Shown here: one piece after another, positions 40,457 to 50,442 of the stretch
Position numbering within the stretch: position 1 is the stretch's first letter
Layout of the letters: the number at the start of each line of letters is the position of its first letter
Assembly (NCBI GenBank): GCA_910585625.1
Contig: CAJUFQ010000027.1
Coordinates: 1-53,017, forward strand
Direction: 5' to 3'
DNA from: an uncultured Lachnospiraceae bacterium
Lineage (GTDB): Bacteria > Bacillota > Clostridia > Lachnospirales > Lachnospiraceae
DNA length: 53,017 bases
Program-made: the position numbers and the translations under genes
The notes under the pieces: model-generated
The model's input: the letters and a program-made list of their open reading frames with translations, nothing else
Databases searched by the model: none
What the model was told of the DNA's origin: nothing

Positions 40457-42526
40457 TCATTTCTTTTCCTGTTTCTGTTTCTTTTCTTTCCTTGAAGGCT
40501 TGTAAAATGCTGCCGCCTGCTGGAAATATCCCCGCAGCATATACTGGTTGTTCAGCCCAAGCACCCCGCTGGTGCGGCTTGTGATAAAATGCTCCAGCTT
40601 CCCCATATACTCCTGTGGCGTAATGCTGCCCTCTGCGACATATGTAAGCCCTTTTTCCCAGCTTGCTGTTAATTCTGGGTTTAACAAAGAACGGATTGAG
40701 GCATTTACCACGTCATAAATCATTTCCCCAAGCAATGTCGGTGTGATAACCTGCGACTTTTTATTAAGTGCAAGATATTTATTGTTGATTAACTTTTTAA
40801 GGATTTCCGCACGAGTTGCGCTGGTCCCTATCCCGCTGCCCTTAATCTGGGCGCGCAGCTCCTCATCCTCAATCAGCTGCCCTGCATTCTCCATGGCAAG
40901 AATCATGGAACCAGAATTATAACGCTTGGGCGGGGACGTCTCCCCCTCCTTGATATTTAATGCAGTTACCTGAAGTTCCATGCCTTTTTTTAACTTAGAC
41001 AGCTGCTCCATGAATTCCGCATCACAAGCCTGCGCATTGTCTTTTTCTCCCTGTCCCTCTTTCTCCTGGGCCCTTTTCTTCTGAAAAGAATATTCCATCA
41101 CTTTGAGGTAGCCCGGCTCCACAAGAAGCTTAAAAGAAGCAAAAAACTTCTCCCTGCCATCTCCGGGCCGCCCCATAGAAGTCACCAGGCTGATCTTCTG
41201 GTAAACGGCCGGCAGGCAGAAAATGCTTAAAAACCGCCGTACTACAGCCTCATAGACATAGAGCGCAGTCTCATTGAGGCTGCGGATTGCGGAAATCCCC
41301 TGCCCGGTTGGGATAATGGCATAATGATCCGTAATCTGCTTATCGTTGACATAACGGGTTTTTGCTATATTCTTGTAACTCCCCTTTTCCAAAATCGCCT
41401 CCGCAAAAGCTTGAACCGAGGGAATGTTCCTCAAACCGCCGATATTCTTATGTACCTCCTTCGCTACTGCAGTGGAGAGGACGCGGGCATCCGTCCTGGG
41501 ATAGGTCACCAGCTTCTTCTCGTACAATTCCTGCACTATCTGCAGTGTCTGATCCGGACTGATTTTAAACAGCCTGGAACAGTCATTCTGGAGTTCGGCT
41601 AGGTTATAGAGCAGCGGCGGATTCTTTGTCTCCTTCCGCTTCTCCATAGACTCCACCTTGGCTTTCAATCCTTCTGCCTGTCTTAAAGAAGTCAATTCTT
41701 CTATTAATTTCTCTGCATCCTCTTTCGTTTTAAATCCATTTTCCTTATAGAGTCTGGGAGATTGGTAATACGCGGAACCTTCCACTGCCCGCCATTCCCC
41801 CTCCACAGTTTTTCCTGATAAACCCAAAGTATTCAACACACGGTAAAAAGGCGTCTTCACAAATTCCCGGATTTCCCGCTCCCTGCGTACCGCCATTCCC
41901 AGTACGCAAGTCATGACACGACCCACGCTGATAACCGTATATTTGGTTCCCATAAAATTAGAAATGGCATTCCCATATTTAAGCGTCAGAAGCCTGGAAA
42001 AATTAATCCCCATTAAATAATCTTCTTTTGCCCTCAAATACGCGGACTCGCAAAGATTATCATACTCTGCCAAATCCTTTGCTTCACGGATTCCCCGCAG
42101 GATTTCCTCTTCGGTCTGCGAGTCAATCCATACCCTGCGGCGCTCCTTCCCCCTGACCTGTGCTTGGCGTTCTACCAGACGGTAGATATATTCTCCTTCC
42201 CGCCCAGAGTCAGTGCAGACATAAATTGTATCTACGTCCTGACGGTTCAGAAGCCCAGCCACAATCTTATACTGCTTCTTTACCCCGGGAATGACCTCAT
42301 ACTTAAAATCTTCCGGGATAAAAGGAAGGGTCGCCAGGCTCCATTTCTTATATTTCTCGTCATAAACCTCCGGATAACTCATTGTCACCAGATGGCCAAC
42401 ACACCAGGTGACAATTCCATCCATGGACTCCATATAGCCGTCATGATTTTTAAAATCCTGTTTTAATGCTTTTGCAAATTCCCTTGCTACACTAGGTTTC
42501 TCTGCTATATACAAAGCTTTCGCCAT
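40457..42526 (-). CDS. topB: DNA topoisomerase III
   Basis: A 689-residue type IA topoisomerase that decatenates or relaxes DNA through a covalent 5'-phosphotyrosine. The TOPRIM domain has ALYIAEKPSVAREFA and CTDSGREGEYIYR. The catalytic Tyr is Y342 in LVTYPRTDARVL. The region GTSATRAEILKKLINNKYL matches TopB rather than TopA. A charged Lys/Gln-rich tail ends the protein, with no zinc finger. It lies 17 bases downstream of the DUF234 ATPase gene. TopB homologues also occur on mobile elements, but nothing here suggests one. Confidence 0.92.
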   Translation of the reverse strand: MAKALYIAEKPSVAREFAKALKQDFKNHDGYMESMDGIVTWCVGHLVTMSYPEVYDEKYKKWSLATLPFIPEDFKYEVIPGVKKQYKIVAGLLNRQDVDTIYVCTDSGREGEYIYRLVERQAQVRGKERRRVWIDSQTEEEILRGIREAKDLAEYDNLCESAYLRAKEDYLMGINFSRLLTLKYGNAISNFMGTKYTVISVGRVMTCVLGMAVRREREIREFVKTPFYRVLNTLGLSGKTVEGEWRAVEGSAYYQSPRLYKENGFKTKEDAEKLIEELTSLRQAEGLKAKVESMEKRKETKNPPLLYNLAELQNDCSRLFKISPDQTLQIVQELYEKKLVTYPRTDARVLSTAVAKEVHKNIGGLRNIPSVQAFAEAILEKGSYKNIAKTRYVNDKQITDHYAIIPTGQGISAIRSLNETALYVYEAVVRRFLSIFCLPAVYQKISLVTSMGRPGDGREKFFASFKLLVEPGYLKVMEYSFQKKRAQEKEGQGEKDNAQACDAEFMEQLSKLKKGMELQVTALNIKEGETSPPKRYNSGSMILAMENAGQLIEDEELRAQIKGSGIGTSATRAEILKKLINNKYLALNKKSQVITPTLLGEMIYDVVNASIRSLLNPELTASWEKGLTYVAEGSITPQEYMGKLEHFITSRTSGVLGLNNQYMLRGYFQQAAAFYKPSRKEKKQKQEKK

Positions 42527-42543
42527 AACTTATCCTGCTTTCT

Positions 42544-43917
42544 TTATACAATACGGTTCATATCCACGAGCAGGATGCGCGCGTCCTGTGATACCATACG
42601 CATCAGTTTCTCATCAAATGACTTGGCCGTGAACAGATAATAAAAGTTTGCCGATACCCTAGCCTGTTCCATGCTTGCAAAAAGCTTCTGGCACATCTCA
42701 AAGGTCATCTCCGGCTCTTTCCAGTTACAGAGGCAGATCAGGTTTTCCCGCACGCTGTTCTGCGCGATGATGTCAATGCTGCCTCTTTTCCCAACCCAGG
42801 TCCCCATTTTATGGATCTCTAACGGCAGCTTATGTACGCTGTCCAAAAGTTCCAGGTATTCCATGCACACTTTGGTAAAATATGGGGTTAGGTAGTCTTC
42901 CAGCTCCCCGGCAATATAACTATCATAAAATTCTTCCGGATCCATGCAATGCAAATCAGACAAATGCGGGTACACAAATTTAAACCAAAAATTAATAAAC
43001 GTATCTTTTATCTGATATAAACCCTTCTTAGCGTTCTCCCAACCTCCGGTTTCTATGGAGCAGACTTTTTCTGCCACATCAAATTCCATGAGGTTCTTGA
43101 GGTAAACGCTGATTTTCGCCCTCGAAAACCCGGTTTCCTGATACAGTTCGTTCAGCTTATGCTTGCCGCTGGCCAATGCCTCCAGGATTGTATGGTATAC
43201 TGACAGCTCCCTCAGTTGGCTGCGGATGATTTTTTCTGCCTTGTCATAGAGATAACCGTCCCTGGACAATATATGGGTACATATATTATATCTGGCATCC
43301 CTTCCAGCATCCCATATAGAAAGATATTCCGGCTTGCCACCGATAATCCCATACACCTCTACCTTCTGCCGGAACGTGTAATCCGGAAACGGCTGCACTG
43401 CCGCCGCAAAAAAACCTAAATCCTGAATCTTACGCTTGCCGGAAAGCTTTTTTTCCGCGGTTCCCAGTACTTTTGGCATCTCCTGTTCCACCCAGGGAAT
43501 ATCCGTGCTGCACAATAGAATCAGCACCGGGCCAGGGTAAAGCTTCTTGCCATGAAGGTTTAAGACGCTGTCAAAAAACTGCCCATCCCGCTTTACAATA
43601 TGCTGAAATTCATCAATGACCAGTACCAGCTTACTGGGATCCCCGCTCCTGATACGTTTGAAGTAATTGTCATAGCTTTCTTCCTGCAGTCTGACCTGGA
43701 AATGCCGGGCAATTTCGCGCCCCATCCTGGTTTTCTGTGCCTTTGCGGAAACCTCTGGTGCATAATAATAAAAAGCTTTCTTCCCCTTGCAGAATTCGTG
43801 TACCAGTTCCCTGCCCTGGTTTTCCCCGCGTCCGTACAGCACCAGGATTTGGTTACCGCTCTGGCTGTATATCTGCTCTAGATTCTGCAATTCTTTTTTC
43901 CGTCCTACCATAGCCAT
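42544..43917 (-). CDS. DUF234-type ATPase with degenerate Walker A
   Basis: A 457-residue protein of the archaeal-type AAA ATPase family with a C-terminal DUF234 nuclease-like domain. Its start (MVGRKKELQNLEQIY), Walker B (LVLVIDEFQHIV), winged helix (LYQETGFSRAKISVYLKNLM) and DUF234 region (INFWFKFVYPHLSDL; GSIDIIAQN then ICLCNWKEPEMT, a PD-(D/E)XK-like pattern) are intact. The P-loop, normally YGRRRVGKTxLI, reads YGRGENQGRELV (28-39), so the Lys and Thr that bind phosphate are missing. Members are often linked to mobile or defence DNA; the role here is unknown. Confidence 0.75.
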   Translation of the reverse strand: MAMVGRKKELQNLEQIYSQSGNQILVLYGRGENQGRELVHEFCKGKKAFYYYAPEVSAKAQKTRMGREIARHFQVRLQEESYDNYFKRIRSGDPSKLVLVIDEFQHIVKRDGQFFDSVLNLHGKKLYPGPVLILLCSTDIPWVEQEMPKVLGTAEKKLSGKRKIQDLGFFAAAVQPFPDYTFRQKVEVYGIIGGKPEYLSIWDAGRDARYNICTHILSRDGYLYDKAEKIIRSQLRELSVYHTILEALASGKHKLNELYQETGFSRAKISVYLKNLMEFDVAEKVCSIETGGWENAKKGLYQIKDTFINFWFKFVYPHLSDLHCMDPEEFYDSYIAGELEDYLTPYFTKVCMEYLELLDSVHKLPLEIHKMGTWVGKRGSIDIIAQNSVRENLICLCNWKEPEMTFEMCQKLFASMEQARVSANFYYLFTAKSFDEKLMRMVSQDARILLVDMNRIV

Positions 43918-43998
43918 AATCCTTTCTCACCTGATGGATATTCTTATGCTTCATACTATCACGATTTAACTTTTTTGGCAATAGCAGGGCAAGTATTT

Positions 43999-44985
43999 TC
44001 ACTGGGAATCTGTAGGTTCTTCCGGCTCTTCACCCCCCATATTCCGGACATCTTCAGATATCTCTTCTGCAATCGCTGCTTCCTCTTCTGCCGCTATGGA
44101 ATCTTCTCCTTTTTGGAAACGGGCCAGAAGGTTATCCTTCTTCTCCAGCATGTTTTGCCGCTTCTGCGCCCTTACGGAAAATCTCTGTTGCCGTTTCTCC
44201 TCCTTCTTGAGAAGTTTTTGCTGTTTTGCCGCCTGACGATCAAGGAGCCTCTTCTGCTTCTTTTCCAATCTCTCCCTATATTTCTGGCTCTTACGGACTT
44301 CTTTCCGTGCTGTCCGCTCAATTTCCCGGATAGTGTCTCTGGCCGCCCCCACGTTCCTTCTCTCTTTGCGATAGGGATTGTAGAAGAAATAAGCTGCCGT
44401 CCCCAAAACGAGAACGCAGATAGCGAAGACTGCCAGCCAAGGCAATATGATACGGTACTCCCGGTAGCCCAGTTCGAAACAGATGAAAACTACCATCATC
44501 AATGGGAATATCAGTAGGTACAAGCTTTTGCATATTATTTCCAGAATCTTCGTCCTGCTTTGGGGCTGGGCCAGGAGCGTGCCTTCTACTCCCGAAAACG
44601 CAATCATGAACAGGCAGATTTGTGACTGGAATCCATGCAGGACACCGCACAACACCACCAATACCACAGAAAGCAGGAACAGGGAAAAGGCGCACCCTCG
44701 GTAATAGGCGTTCTTATACTCCCGGATGCCTTGCAGCTTGTCCTCCGTTATGCCGTACATAGCATAGACCTGTGCATCCATGCGCTCCTGGAATTCCTGG
44801 TTGTATTTCCTGGCTTCCTTAGTATGTTCCATATTGTCCCCGATGGACTGATTCAGTCGGTCCAAGACCTCTTGCTCCTGGCGGATTCTCTCAAACAACG
44901 CATCCTCTGCTTCCCGCTGCTTCTGAATCTGGTCATAAATCCATTCGGTTTTCTGTATCTTTAAGGTATGTTCCTTTTCTTCCAT
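43999..44985 (-). CDS. Coiled-coil membrane protein of unknown function
   Basis: A 328-residue protein. An N-terminal amphipathic, Glu/Gln-rich coiled coil (about 1-70) is followed by four hydrophobic segments (about 90-205), then a long Arg/Lys-rich coiled coil (about 220-300) and an acidic tail (EEEAAIAEEISEDV). No known domain is recognised. It could be a scaffold at the membrane. The start ATG 44985 follows GAGGAAAAGGA; the frame to 45063 has no ribosome site. It is upstream of the DUF234 gene on the same strand. Confidence 0.6.
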   Translation of the reverse strand: MEEKEHTLKIQKTEWIYDQIQKQREAEDALFERIRQEQEVLDRLNQSIGDNMEHTKEARKYNQEFQERMDAQVYAMYGITEDKLQGIREYKNAYYRGCAFSLFLLSVVLVVLCGVLHGFQSQICLFMIAFSGVEGTLLAQPQSRTKILEIICKSLYLLIFPLMMVVFICFELGYREYRIILPWLAVFAICVLVLGTAAYFFYNPYRKERRNVGAARDTIREIERTARKEVRKSQKYRERLEKKQKRLLDRQAAKQQKLLKKEEKRQQRFSVRAQKRQNMLEKKDNLLARFQKGEDSIAAEEEAAIAEEISEDVRNMGGEEPEEPTDSQ

Positions 44986-45081
44986 TCCTTTTCCTCTCTT
45001 TGCAAAGATTCCCCTTTCCTGCTGTTTCCAAGTTTTATGCCACCCCACCCTGAGCATTCGCATACTTCATCAGAAATGATG

Positions 45082-45468
45082 TTATGGCTTCATCCCAATC
45101 ACCATTCCGAGTATGTATGGGACTAGCCAAACGGCCCAGACCGCAACGCTGAACTTGTGAAAGTTCTCTGTCGCGTTTTCCTTATTCTTAACCAAAACAA
45201 CTGTGGCCCAGACTGCATGTACAATCATCAGGATAATCGCAAGCGCCCCCGTCACGCCATGCAGGGACACTTTTCCTGAAAACATGGAATGTTCCGCTAT
45301 CTGCCCCATGAGAATTGTGCCTATTGTATCCATACATAGTCCAAGCCAGAAGAAAATCAAATGAATTTTTTTCAGTTTTCTGCTTCGATGCTCTGACCAC
45401 ACGCCAATCGTATAAAATAGCAACGCTGACGTTATCGCGATAATCGCCGTCATCAATTTTCCCGTCAT
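45082..45468 (-). CDS. HsmA family small membrane protein
   Basis: A 128-residue membrane protein with four hydrophobic segments (TAIIAITSALLFYTIGVWSE; IHLIFFWLGLCMDTIGTILM; LHGVTGALAIILMIVHAVWA; FSVAVWAVWLVPYILGMVIG). It matches the HsmA / TIGR03987 family of unknown function; conserved His residues between helices may ligate a metal or heme. The start ATG 45468 lies ten bases after GGAG; the frame extends to 45531 with no evidence for its use. It follows asd with a short repeat between. Confidence 0.7.
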   Translation of the reverse strand: MTGKLMTAIIAITSALLFYTIGVWSEHRSRKLKKIHLIFFWLGLCMDTIGTILMGQIAEHSMFSGKVSLHGVTGALAIILMIVHAVWATVVLVKNKENATENFHKFSVAVWAVWLVPYILGMVIGMKP

Positions 45469-45535
45469 TTTATCAGCACTCCTTGCTACGCATATAAGAC
45501 TGCCCCCGAAAGAAGCAGCCTCATATTTCATTTGA

Positions 45536-45567
45536 TAGGAAAGACCTTGTCACGCGAGAGCGTGAAA
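45536..45567 (-). repeat. Short dispersed repeat, copy 2, in the 3' untranslated region of asd
   Basis: It matches 14871-14902 at 27 of 32 positions with the shared TAGGAAAGACCTTGT core. Here CACGC/GCGTG forms a better hairpin than in copy 1. Confidence 0.55.
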
Positions 45568-45594
45568 TCAGGCTTGCCCACTGTTTTCTATCTA

Positions 45595-46680
45595 TTATTT
45601 CGCCGTAATGTACCCCTGTGCTTTCAGAAGCTCCGCGCAGAGAATTGCCCCGCCTGCCGCGCCGCGCACAGTATTGTGGGAAAGTCCGATGAACTTCCAG
45701 TCATACACCGTATCTTCCCTGAGGCGGCCGACACTTACGCCCATGCCATTTTCATAATCCACATCCTCTGTCACCTGGGGGCGGTTATCGTCTTCCAGAT
45801 ACTGGATGAACTGCTTCGGTGCGCTGGGAAGCCCTAATTCCTGCGGCTTGCCGCTGAAATTCCTAAGTTTTTCTATCAGCCGATCCTTCGTTGGGTTTTT
45901 CCTGAACTTCACGAATACGGCCGCCGTATGGCCATTCAGCACCGGAACACGGATGCACTGACAGGTAATGACTGGGGAAGATGCCGGCACAATCACGCCG
46001 TCCTTGACCTCTCCCCAAATCCGCAGAGGCTCTCTCTCTGACTTCTCCTCCTCGCCGCCGATATAGGGGATGACATTGCCTACCATTTCCGGCCAGTCCT
46101 TGAACGTCTTCCCTGCGCCGGAAATTGCCTGGTAAGTCGTAGCAACCACCTCGTATGGCTCAAATTCCATCCATGCAGTCAGCACCGGGGCATAAGACTG
46201 AATGGAACAGTTCGGTTTTACCGCCACAAATCCTCTCTGCGTACCTAGACGTTTCTTCTGGAATTCAATGACCTCCATATGCCCGGCATTGATTTCCGGC
46301 ACGACCATCGGCACATCCGGCGTCCAGCGGTGTGCGCTGTTATTCGAAACTACCGGGGTCTCTGTCTTGGCATACGCCTCCTCGATGGCTTTAATCTCAT
46401 CTTTGGACATATCAACCGCACTGAACACGAAATCTACCTCAGAAGCCACAGCTTCCACCTCATTCACATTCATGACGACAATATCTTTCACAGACTCCGG
46501 CATGGGCGTATCCATTTTCCAGCGGCCACCCACCGCGTCTTCATATCTCTTACCAGCAGAGCGCGGGCTGGCGGCAATCGTTGTAACCTCAAACCATGGA
46601 TGGTTCTCCAGCAAGGCGATAAAACGCTGCCCTACCATGCCCGTTCCGCCAAGGATTCCTGCTTTCAATTTCTGACTCAT
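45595..46680 (-). CDS. asd: Aspartate-semialdehyde dehydrogenase
   Basis: A 361-residue enzyme reducing aspartyl phosphate to aspartate semialdehyde for lysine, methionine, threonine and diaminopimelate synthesis. It starts with the NADP-binding GILGGTGMVGQRF. The catalytic Cys is in VAVKPNCSIQSYAP, near residue 158, and an active-site His lies in PVLNGHTAAVFVKF. The length and sequence fit the archaeal/fungal-type Asd branch. The start is ATG 46680 preceded by AGGAGAACAGAA. The 220-base upstream gap contains A/T-rich promoter-like sequence but no clear riboswitch. Confidence 0.92.
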   Translation of the reverse strand: MSQKLKAGILGGTGMVGQRFIALLENHPWFEVTTIAASPRSAGKRYEDAVGGRWKMDTPMPESVKDIVVMNVNEVEAVASEVDFVFSAVDMSKDEIKAIEEAYAKTETPVVSNNSAHRWTPDVPMVVPEINAGHMEVIEFQKKRLGTQRGFVAVKPNCSIQSYAPVLTAWMEFEPYEVVATTYQAISGAGKTFKDWPEMVGNVIPYIGGEEEKSEREPLRIWGEVKDGVIVPASSPVITCQCIRVPVLNGHTAAVFVKFRKNPTKDRLIEKLRNFSGKPQELGLPSAPKQFIQYLEDDNRPQVTEDVDYENGMGVSVGRLREDTVYDWKFIGLSHNTVRGAAGGAILCAELLKAQGYITAK

Positions 46681-46902
46681 TTCTGTTCTCCTCACCCTCC
46701 CACTGCAATTTGGGGAGCCTTTCTTTCTCTTGTCCGTCTTGCGCGGACGTTTGTTTTTCTGTTAGATATACTAATATATTTTCCCTAAAAAAGCAATCCC
46801 GAATATTATACAAACTTCACAGAACATATCTTCCAATTATGTCAATTATGTATAATATCATGGCTGCAATCATACTGCCTTAAACTCCGCATTGGCTGCC
46901 GG

Positions 46903-48324
46903 CTATTCCAGCAGCGTTTTTTCCCAATCAGGGAGTTCCGCCTTCCAGTCCCGGGCAAGAAATTCCTTTTCCAGCGCAATGACTTTTTTCATCGCCTCCT
47001 GCCCCGGCGCGCCGATGGTCAGGCGTTTTTCCACGCAAGTCTCCATGGACACCGCCTCAAAAATGTCCGCCTCAAACACCGGGCTGATTTCCTGAAGTTC
47101 CTCCAGGCTCATATCATCAATGGCAATCCCTCTGCCAATACAATAAAGCACAATCTGCCCCACAATCCCATGAGCGTCCCGGAACGGAACACCGTGGTTT
47201 ACCAGGTAATCCGCCGCATCCGTGGCATTGGTAAACCCATGTTTGGCGCTCGCCTCCATCCTGTCTTTGTTGAACTTCATGGTGGAGAGCATTCCGGCAA
47301 ACAAGGCCAGGCAGCCTTTCACCGTATCAATGGCGTCAAACACCAACTCTTTATCTTCCTGCATATCCTTATTATAGGCAAGCGGGATTCCTTTCATTGT
47401 AGTCAGCAATGAGACAAGCGCGCCATAGACACGGCCGGTCTTGCCCCGCACAAGCTCCGCAATGTCCGGGTTTTTCTTCTGAGGCATGATGCTGCTTCCG
47501 GTGCTGTAGGCGTCGTCAATTTCCACAAACTGGTACTCATTGCTGTTCCAGATAATGACTTCCTCTGAAAATCGGCTCAGATGCATCATTACCGTGGAAA
47601 GCGCTGAAAGGTATTCTATCAGGTAATCCCTGTCCGACACACCATCCATACTGTTTAAGGCAGGACCGGAAAAACCTAACAAATCGGCTGTATACTGCCT
47701 GTCCAGATTGTAAGTCGTGCCGGCAAGCGCGCCGGAACCCAACGGGCAGAAATTCATCCTCTGGTAAATATCCTGCATACGCTGGCGGTCGCGCCGGAAC
47801 ATTTCAAAATACGCGCCCAGATGGTGCGCCAGGGTAACTGGCTGAGCTTTCTGCAGATGTGTGAACCCTGGCATGAACGTATCTGTATTCTGTTCCATGA
47901 TACGCAAAAGAACTTTTAATATCCCTTCCAGCAATTCATCGGTTGCCAGAACTTCCTGCCGTGTATAGAGACGCATGTCTAACGCTACCTGGTCGTTGCG
48001 GCTCCTCCCGGTGTGCAGCTTCTTGCCGGTATCTCCCAGACGGTCGATCAGCGTTGCCTCCACAAAGCTATGGATGTCCTCATATTCATGGGAGATTTCA
48101 AGTTCGCCTGCTTCTACCTCACGCAAGATATCTTTCACTGCTTTTACCAGCTCGTCCGTCTCCTGTTCGGTCAGAATCCCCTGTTTCCCCAGCATCTTTA
48201 CATGGGCAATGCTACCCTCCATGTCCTGCCGGTAAAATTTCTTATCAAATGATATGGACGCATTGAAATTATAGACCAGCTGGTCTGTCTCTTTCGTAAA
48301 ACGCCCGCCCCATAATTGTGCCAT
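46903..48324 (-). CDS. argH: Argininosuccinate lyase
   Basis: A 473-residue enzyme splitting argininosuccinate into arginine and fumarate. It starts MAQLWGGRFTKETDQLVYNF and has the HTGRSRNDQVALDMRLY and TFMPGFTHLQKAQPVTLAHH blocks and the fumarase-superfamily signature GSSIMPQKKNPD near residue 280. The length equals the family norm. No argG is adjacent, so arginine genes are dispersed. It lies downstream of queH on the same strand (69-base gap). Confidence 0.95.
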   Translation of the reverse strand: MAQLWGGRFTKETDQLVYNFNASISFDKKFYRQDMEGSIAHVKMLGKQGILTEQETDELVKAVKDILREVEAGELEISHEYEDIHSFVEATLIDRLGDTGKKLHTGRSRNDQVALDMRLYTRQEVLATDELLEGILKVLLRIMEQNTDTFMPGFTHLQKAQPVTLAHHLGAYFEMFRRDRQRMQDIYQRMNFCPLGSGALAGTTYNLDRQYTADLLGFSGPALNSMDGVSDRDYLIEYLSALSTVMMHLSRFSEEVIIWNSNEYQFVEIDDAYSTGSSIMPQKKNPDIAELVRGKTGRVYGALVSLLTTMKGIPLAYNKDMQEDKELVFDAIDTVKGCLALFAGMLSTMKFNKDRMEASAKHGFTNATDAADYLVNHGVPFRDAHGIVGQIVLYCIGRGIAIDDMSLEELQEISPVFEADIFEAVSMETCVEKRLTIGAPGQEAMKKVIALEKEFLARDWKAELPDWEKTLLE

Positions 48325-48393
48325 GTCTGTCCTCCTTCATATTGTTCTGTCCCTGCAAGTCCTGTCGCATGGTTTTGCCATGTTCCTGCAAAG

Positions 48394-49128
48394 TCACTGC
48401 TTACAGATATCCTCTGCCGCTGTCTGGGCAATCTGCCGCTCTCGCTCTTGCTTAGAAAATATACAGCCGCAGTAATCCTGACGGTACATGCCGTATTCCT
48501 TTGAAAGCTCCACGGAACGCTTATACCCATCCTTTTTCTTGAAATCTGAACAGAGATAGGAAATGCCGTATTCTCCTGCCAGGCGTTCCCCAATCTCATT
48601 GAGTCTTTCTGCATTCTTAAGCGGGCTGATAGATAATGTGGTCGTAAAGTAATCCATGCCCAGCCGTCTTGCATACTCTGCCGCTTCCCGCAGACGCAGC
48701 TCATAGCAGCGGAAACAGCGTTCCCCTCCCTCCGGCACGTCTTCCAATCCTTTCACAAGTCCATAAAACCTGTCCGGTTCAAAACTTCCTTCCACAAATC
48801 CAATCGGGTAAAACCTTGGGGTGCTTTCCTTCCCAACACCGCCAACCGGCTGATACGCCGTGCCTTCTTCCTTATTTCTATTGGAAATTTGCTCCGAAAA
48901 CTGCCGGATAAAACGTTTCTGTTCTTCTACCCTCTTCCAATACTCCTCCTCAGGATAAATATTGGGGTTATAATACAGAACCGTAATCTGAAAACAGCAC
49001 GACAGATACTCCAGCACATAGCTGCTGCAGGGAGCGCAGCAGCTATGCAGCAGAAGCGTCGGAACAGTACCTCCAGCCTGCAACCTATCGATTATTCCAT
49101 CCATCTCTTTCTGGTAATTACGTTTCAT
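48394..49128 (-). CDS. queH: Epoxyqueuosine reductase QueH
   Basis: A 244-residue enzyme of the QueH type that performs the final reduction to queuosine in tRNA, using Fe-S and mononuclear iron instead of QueG. Conserved Cys groups: LHSCCAPCSSYV near 29-40, ERCFRCYELRL near 136-146, and YRQDYCGCIFS near the C-terminus. The start is ATG 49128 behind GAGGGAAAT; the longer frame overlaps the alcohol dehydrogenase stop. It is in line with the dehydrogenase upstream and argH downstream. Confidence 0.88.
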   Translation of the reverse strand: MKRNYQKEMDGIIDRLQAGGTVPTLLLHSCCAPCSSYVLEYLSCCFQITVLYYNPNIYPEEEYWKRVEEQKRFIRQFSEQISNRNKEEGTAYQPVGGVGKESTPRFYPIGFVEGSFEPDRFYGLVKGLEDVPEGGERCFRCYELRLREAAEYARRLGMDYFTTTLSISPLKNAERLNEIGERLAGEYGISYLCSDFKKKDGYKRSVELSKEYGMYRQDYCGCIFSKQERERQIAQTAAEDICKQ

Positions 49129-49135
49129 ATTTCCC

Positions 49136-50236
49136 TCATCGCCGGAATCTGTACAAGGTTTCTTCATCCATCACAAACGGATAATTCTTTAATTTTGCCT
49201 GATTTCCCATGATAAGCTCCACGTCCTTCTTCCACAGCTCGTCTGAAATCTCTACTTTGCCCAGCAGTTCGTCCAGATATTCCGTGAACTGCTCCACACT
49301 GGCAAATCCCATGTTCCCAAGCACTGCCTGAACGTCCTCTTGCGCCTGGTAGCATTCTAAGAATCCCGGCAGGAAAATCCCTACCGCTTTGCCATGGGAT
49401 ACGCCCATTTCATAAGTGACCGGATAGCTTAACCCATGAGGGAGCGAGGTGCTGGTATGGGTAATCGCCATGCCTGCTACTGCCGCTATCTGCATCAGTT
49501 TCTCGAATACTTTGTCAGAAAGCGTAAGCTTTGGCTCCCTGCCCATCTGCCTGCATTGCAAAAGCTCCTCTCTCACCTCTGCAAACAGAGACAGCCCTTT
49601 CTCAGAAAACATGCGGTTATATGCATTCGCATTCGTGTTCAGGTAACTCTCAATCAAATGAGCCAGCGCGTCCACCGCTGTGTCAATCAAAGTGTCGAGG
49701 CTTGCCGTTTTCAGATAACGGCTGTCAATCAGTGCCAGCTTGGGATAAATCCTATAGCTAATGCTCTGTTTCGTCCTGCGGGCATGGATTGTGAGGATTG
49801 CATATGGCGTCACCTCTGAACCGGTTCCCGCCGTAGTCGGGATTTCCGCCACTGGCAGAGCGTCAAGCTCCTGCTTCTCATAGAGAATGCCGGCCCCCTC
49901 CTGAGGATTGGCAATCATCAGGGCAATGGCCTTTGCTGCGTCCATGGGCGAACCGCCGCCAATCCCTATCACGAAATCCACGCCTTCCTGAATTCCAAAA
50001 TCCCTGGCCTGCATGACCGTCTCAATGGAAGGGTTTTCCTCAATCCTGTTAAAAATGGCATATGCACGTCCTTCTTCCTGCAGCGCATTTTCCACATCTT
50101 CCAGGGAACCGTTTGCCCGGGAAGAATGCCTCCCGGTCACAAGCAGCGCTTTCTTCCCCAAGGCCGCAAGCTCCTGCCTGTGATTCCTCACGCAATTACT
50201 CCCACTGTAAACATTTGTCGGCATATAAATCTGCAT
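49136..50236 (-). CDS. Iron-containing alcohol dehydrogenase
   Basis: A 366-residue group III dehydrogenase oxidising or reducing alcohols with NAD(P). The nucleotide-binding GGGSPMDAAKAIA lies near residue 92, followed by IPTTAGTGSEVTPYAI. Iron ligands are the Asp and His of DTAVDALAHLIESY and the two His in SLPHGLSYPV and GVSHGKAVG. The ATG at 50236 follows GGAGG. The alcohol substrate is unknown (butanol, lactaldehyde or related). It ends 7 bases before queH, which may share its transcript. Confidence 0.9.
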   Translation of the reverse strand: MQIYMPTNVYSGSNCVRNHRQELAALGKKALLVTGRHSSRANGSLEDVENALQEEGRAYAIFNRIEENPSIETVMQARDFGIQEGVDFVIGIGGGSPMDAAKAIALMIANPQEGAGILYEKQELDALPVAEIPTTAGTGSEVTPYAILTIHARRTKQSISYRIYPKLALIDSRYLKTASLDTLIDTAVDALAHLIESYLNTNANAYNRMFSEKGLSLFAEVREELLQCRQMGREPKLTLSDKVFEKLMQIAAVAGMAITHTSTSLPHGLSYPVTYEMGVSHGKAVGIFLPGFLECYQAQEDVQAVLGNMGFASVEQFTEYLDELLGKVEISDELWKKDVELIMGNQAKLKNYPFVMDEETLYRFRR

Positions 50237-50442
50237 ATCGTTTCCTCCGTTCTGCTTCTGTCACGAGCTGGCTGTGAACATATCAGTCTCTGAACAATTA
50301 TCTCCATTATAGCTTTTTTATCCCGCCAAGACAACTACTTTTCAAATTTGAGTTTCTCCATTTTCCTGCCCCGGCCCTCGGTATCTGCACCATACCAACT
50401 TTTCCCTCATACAATAAAATAAGCAATCATAAGGAGAATCCT

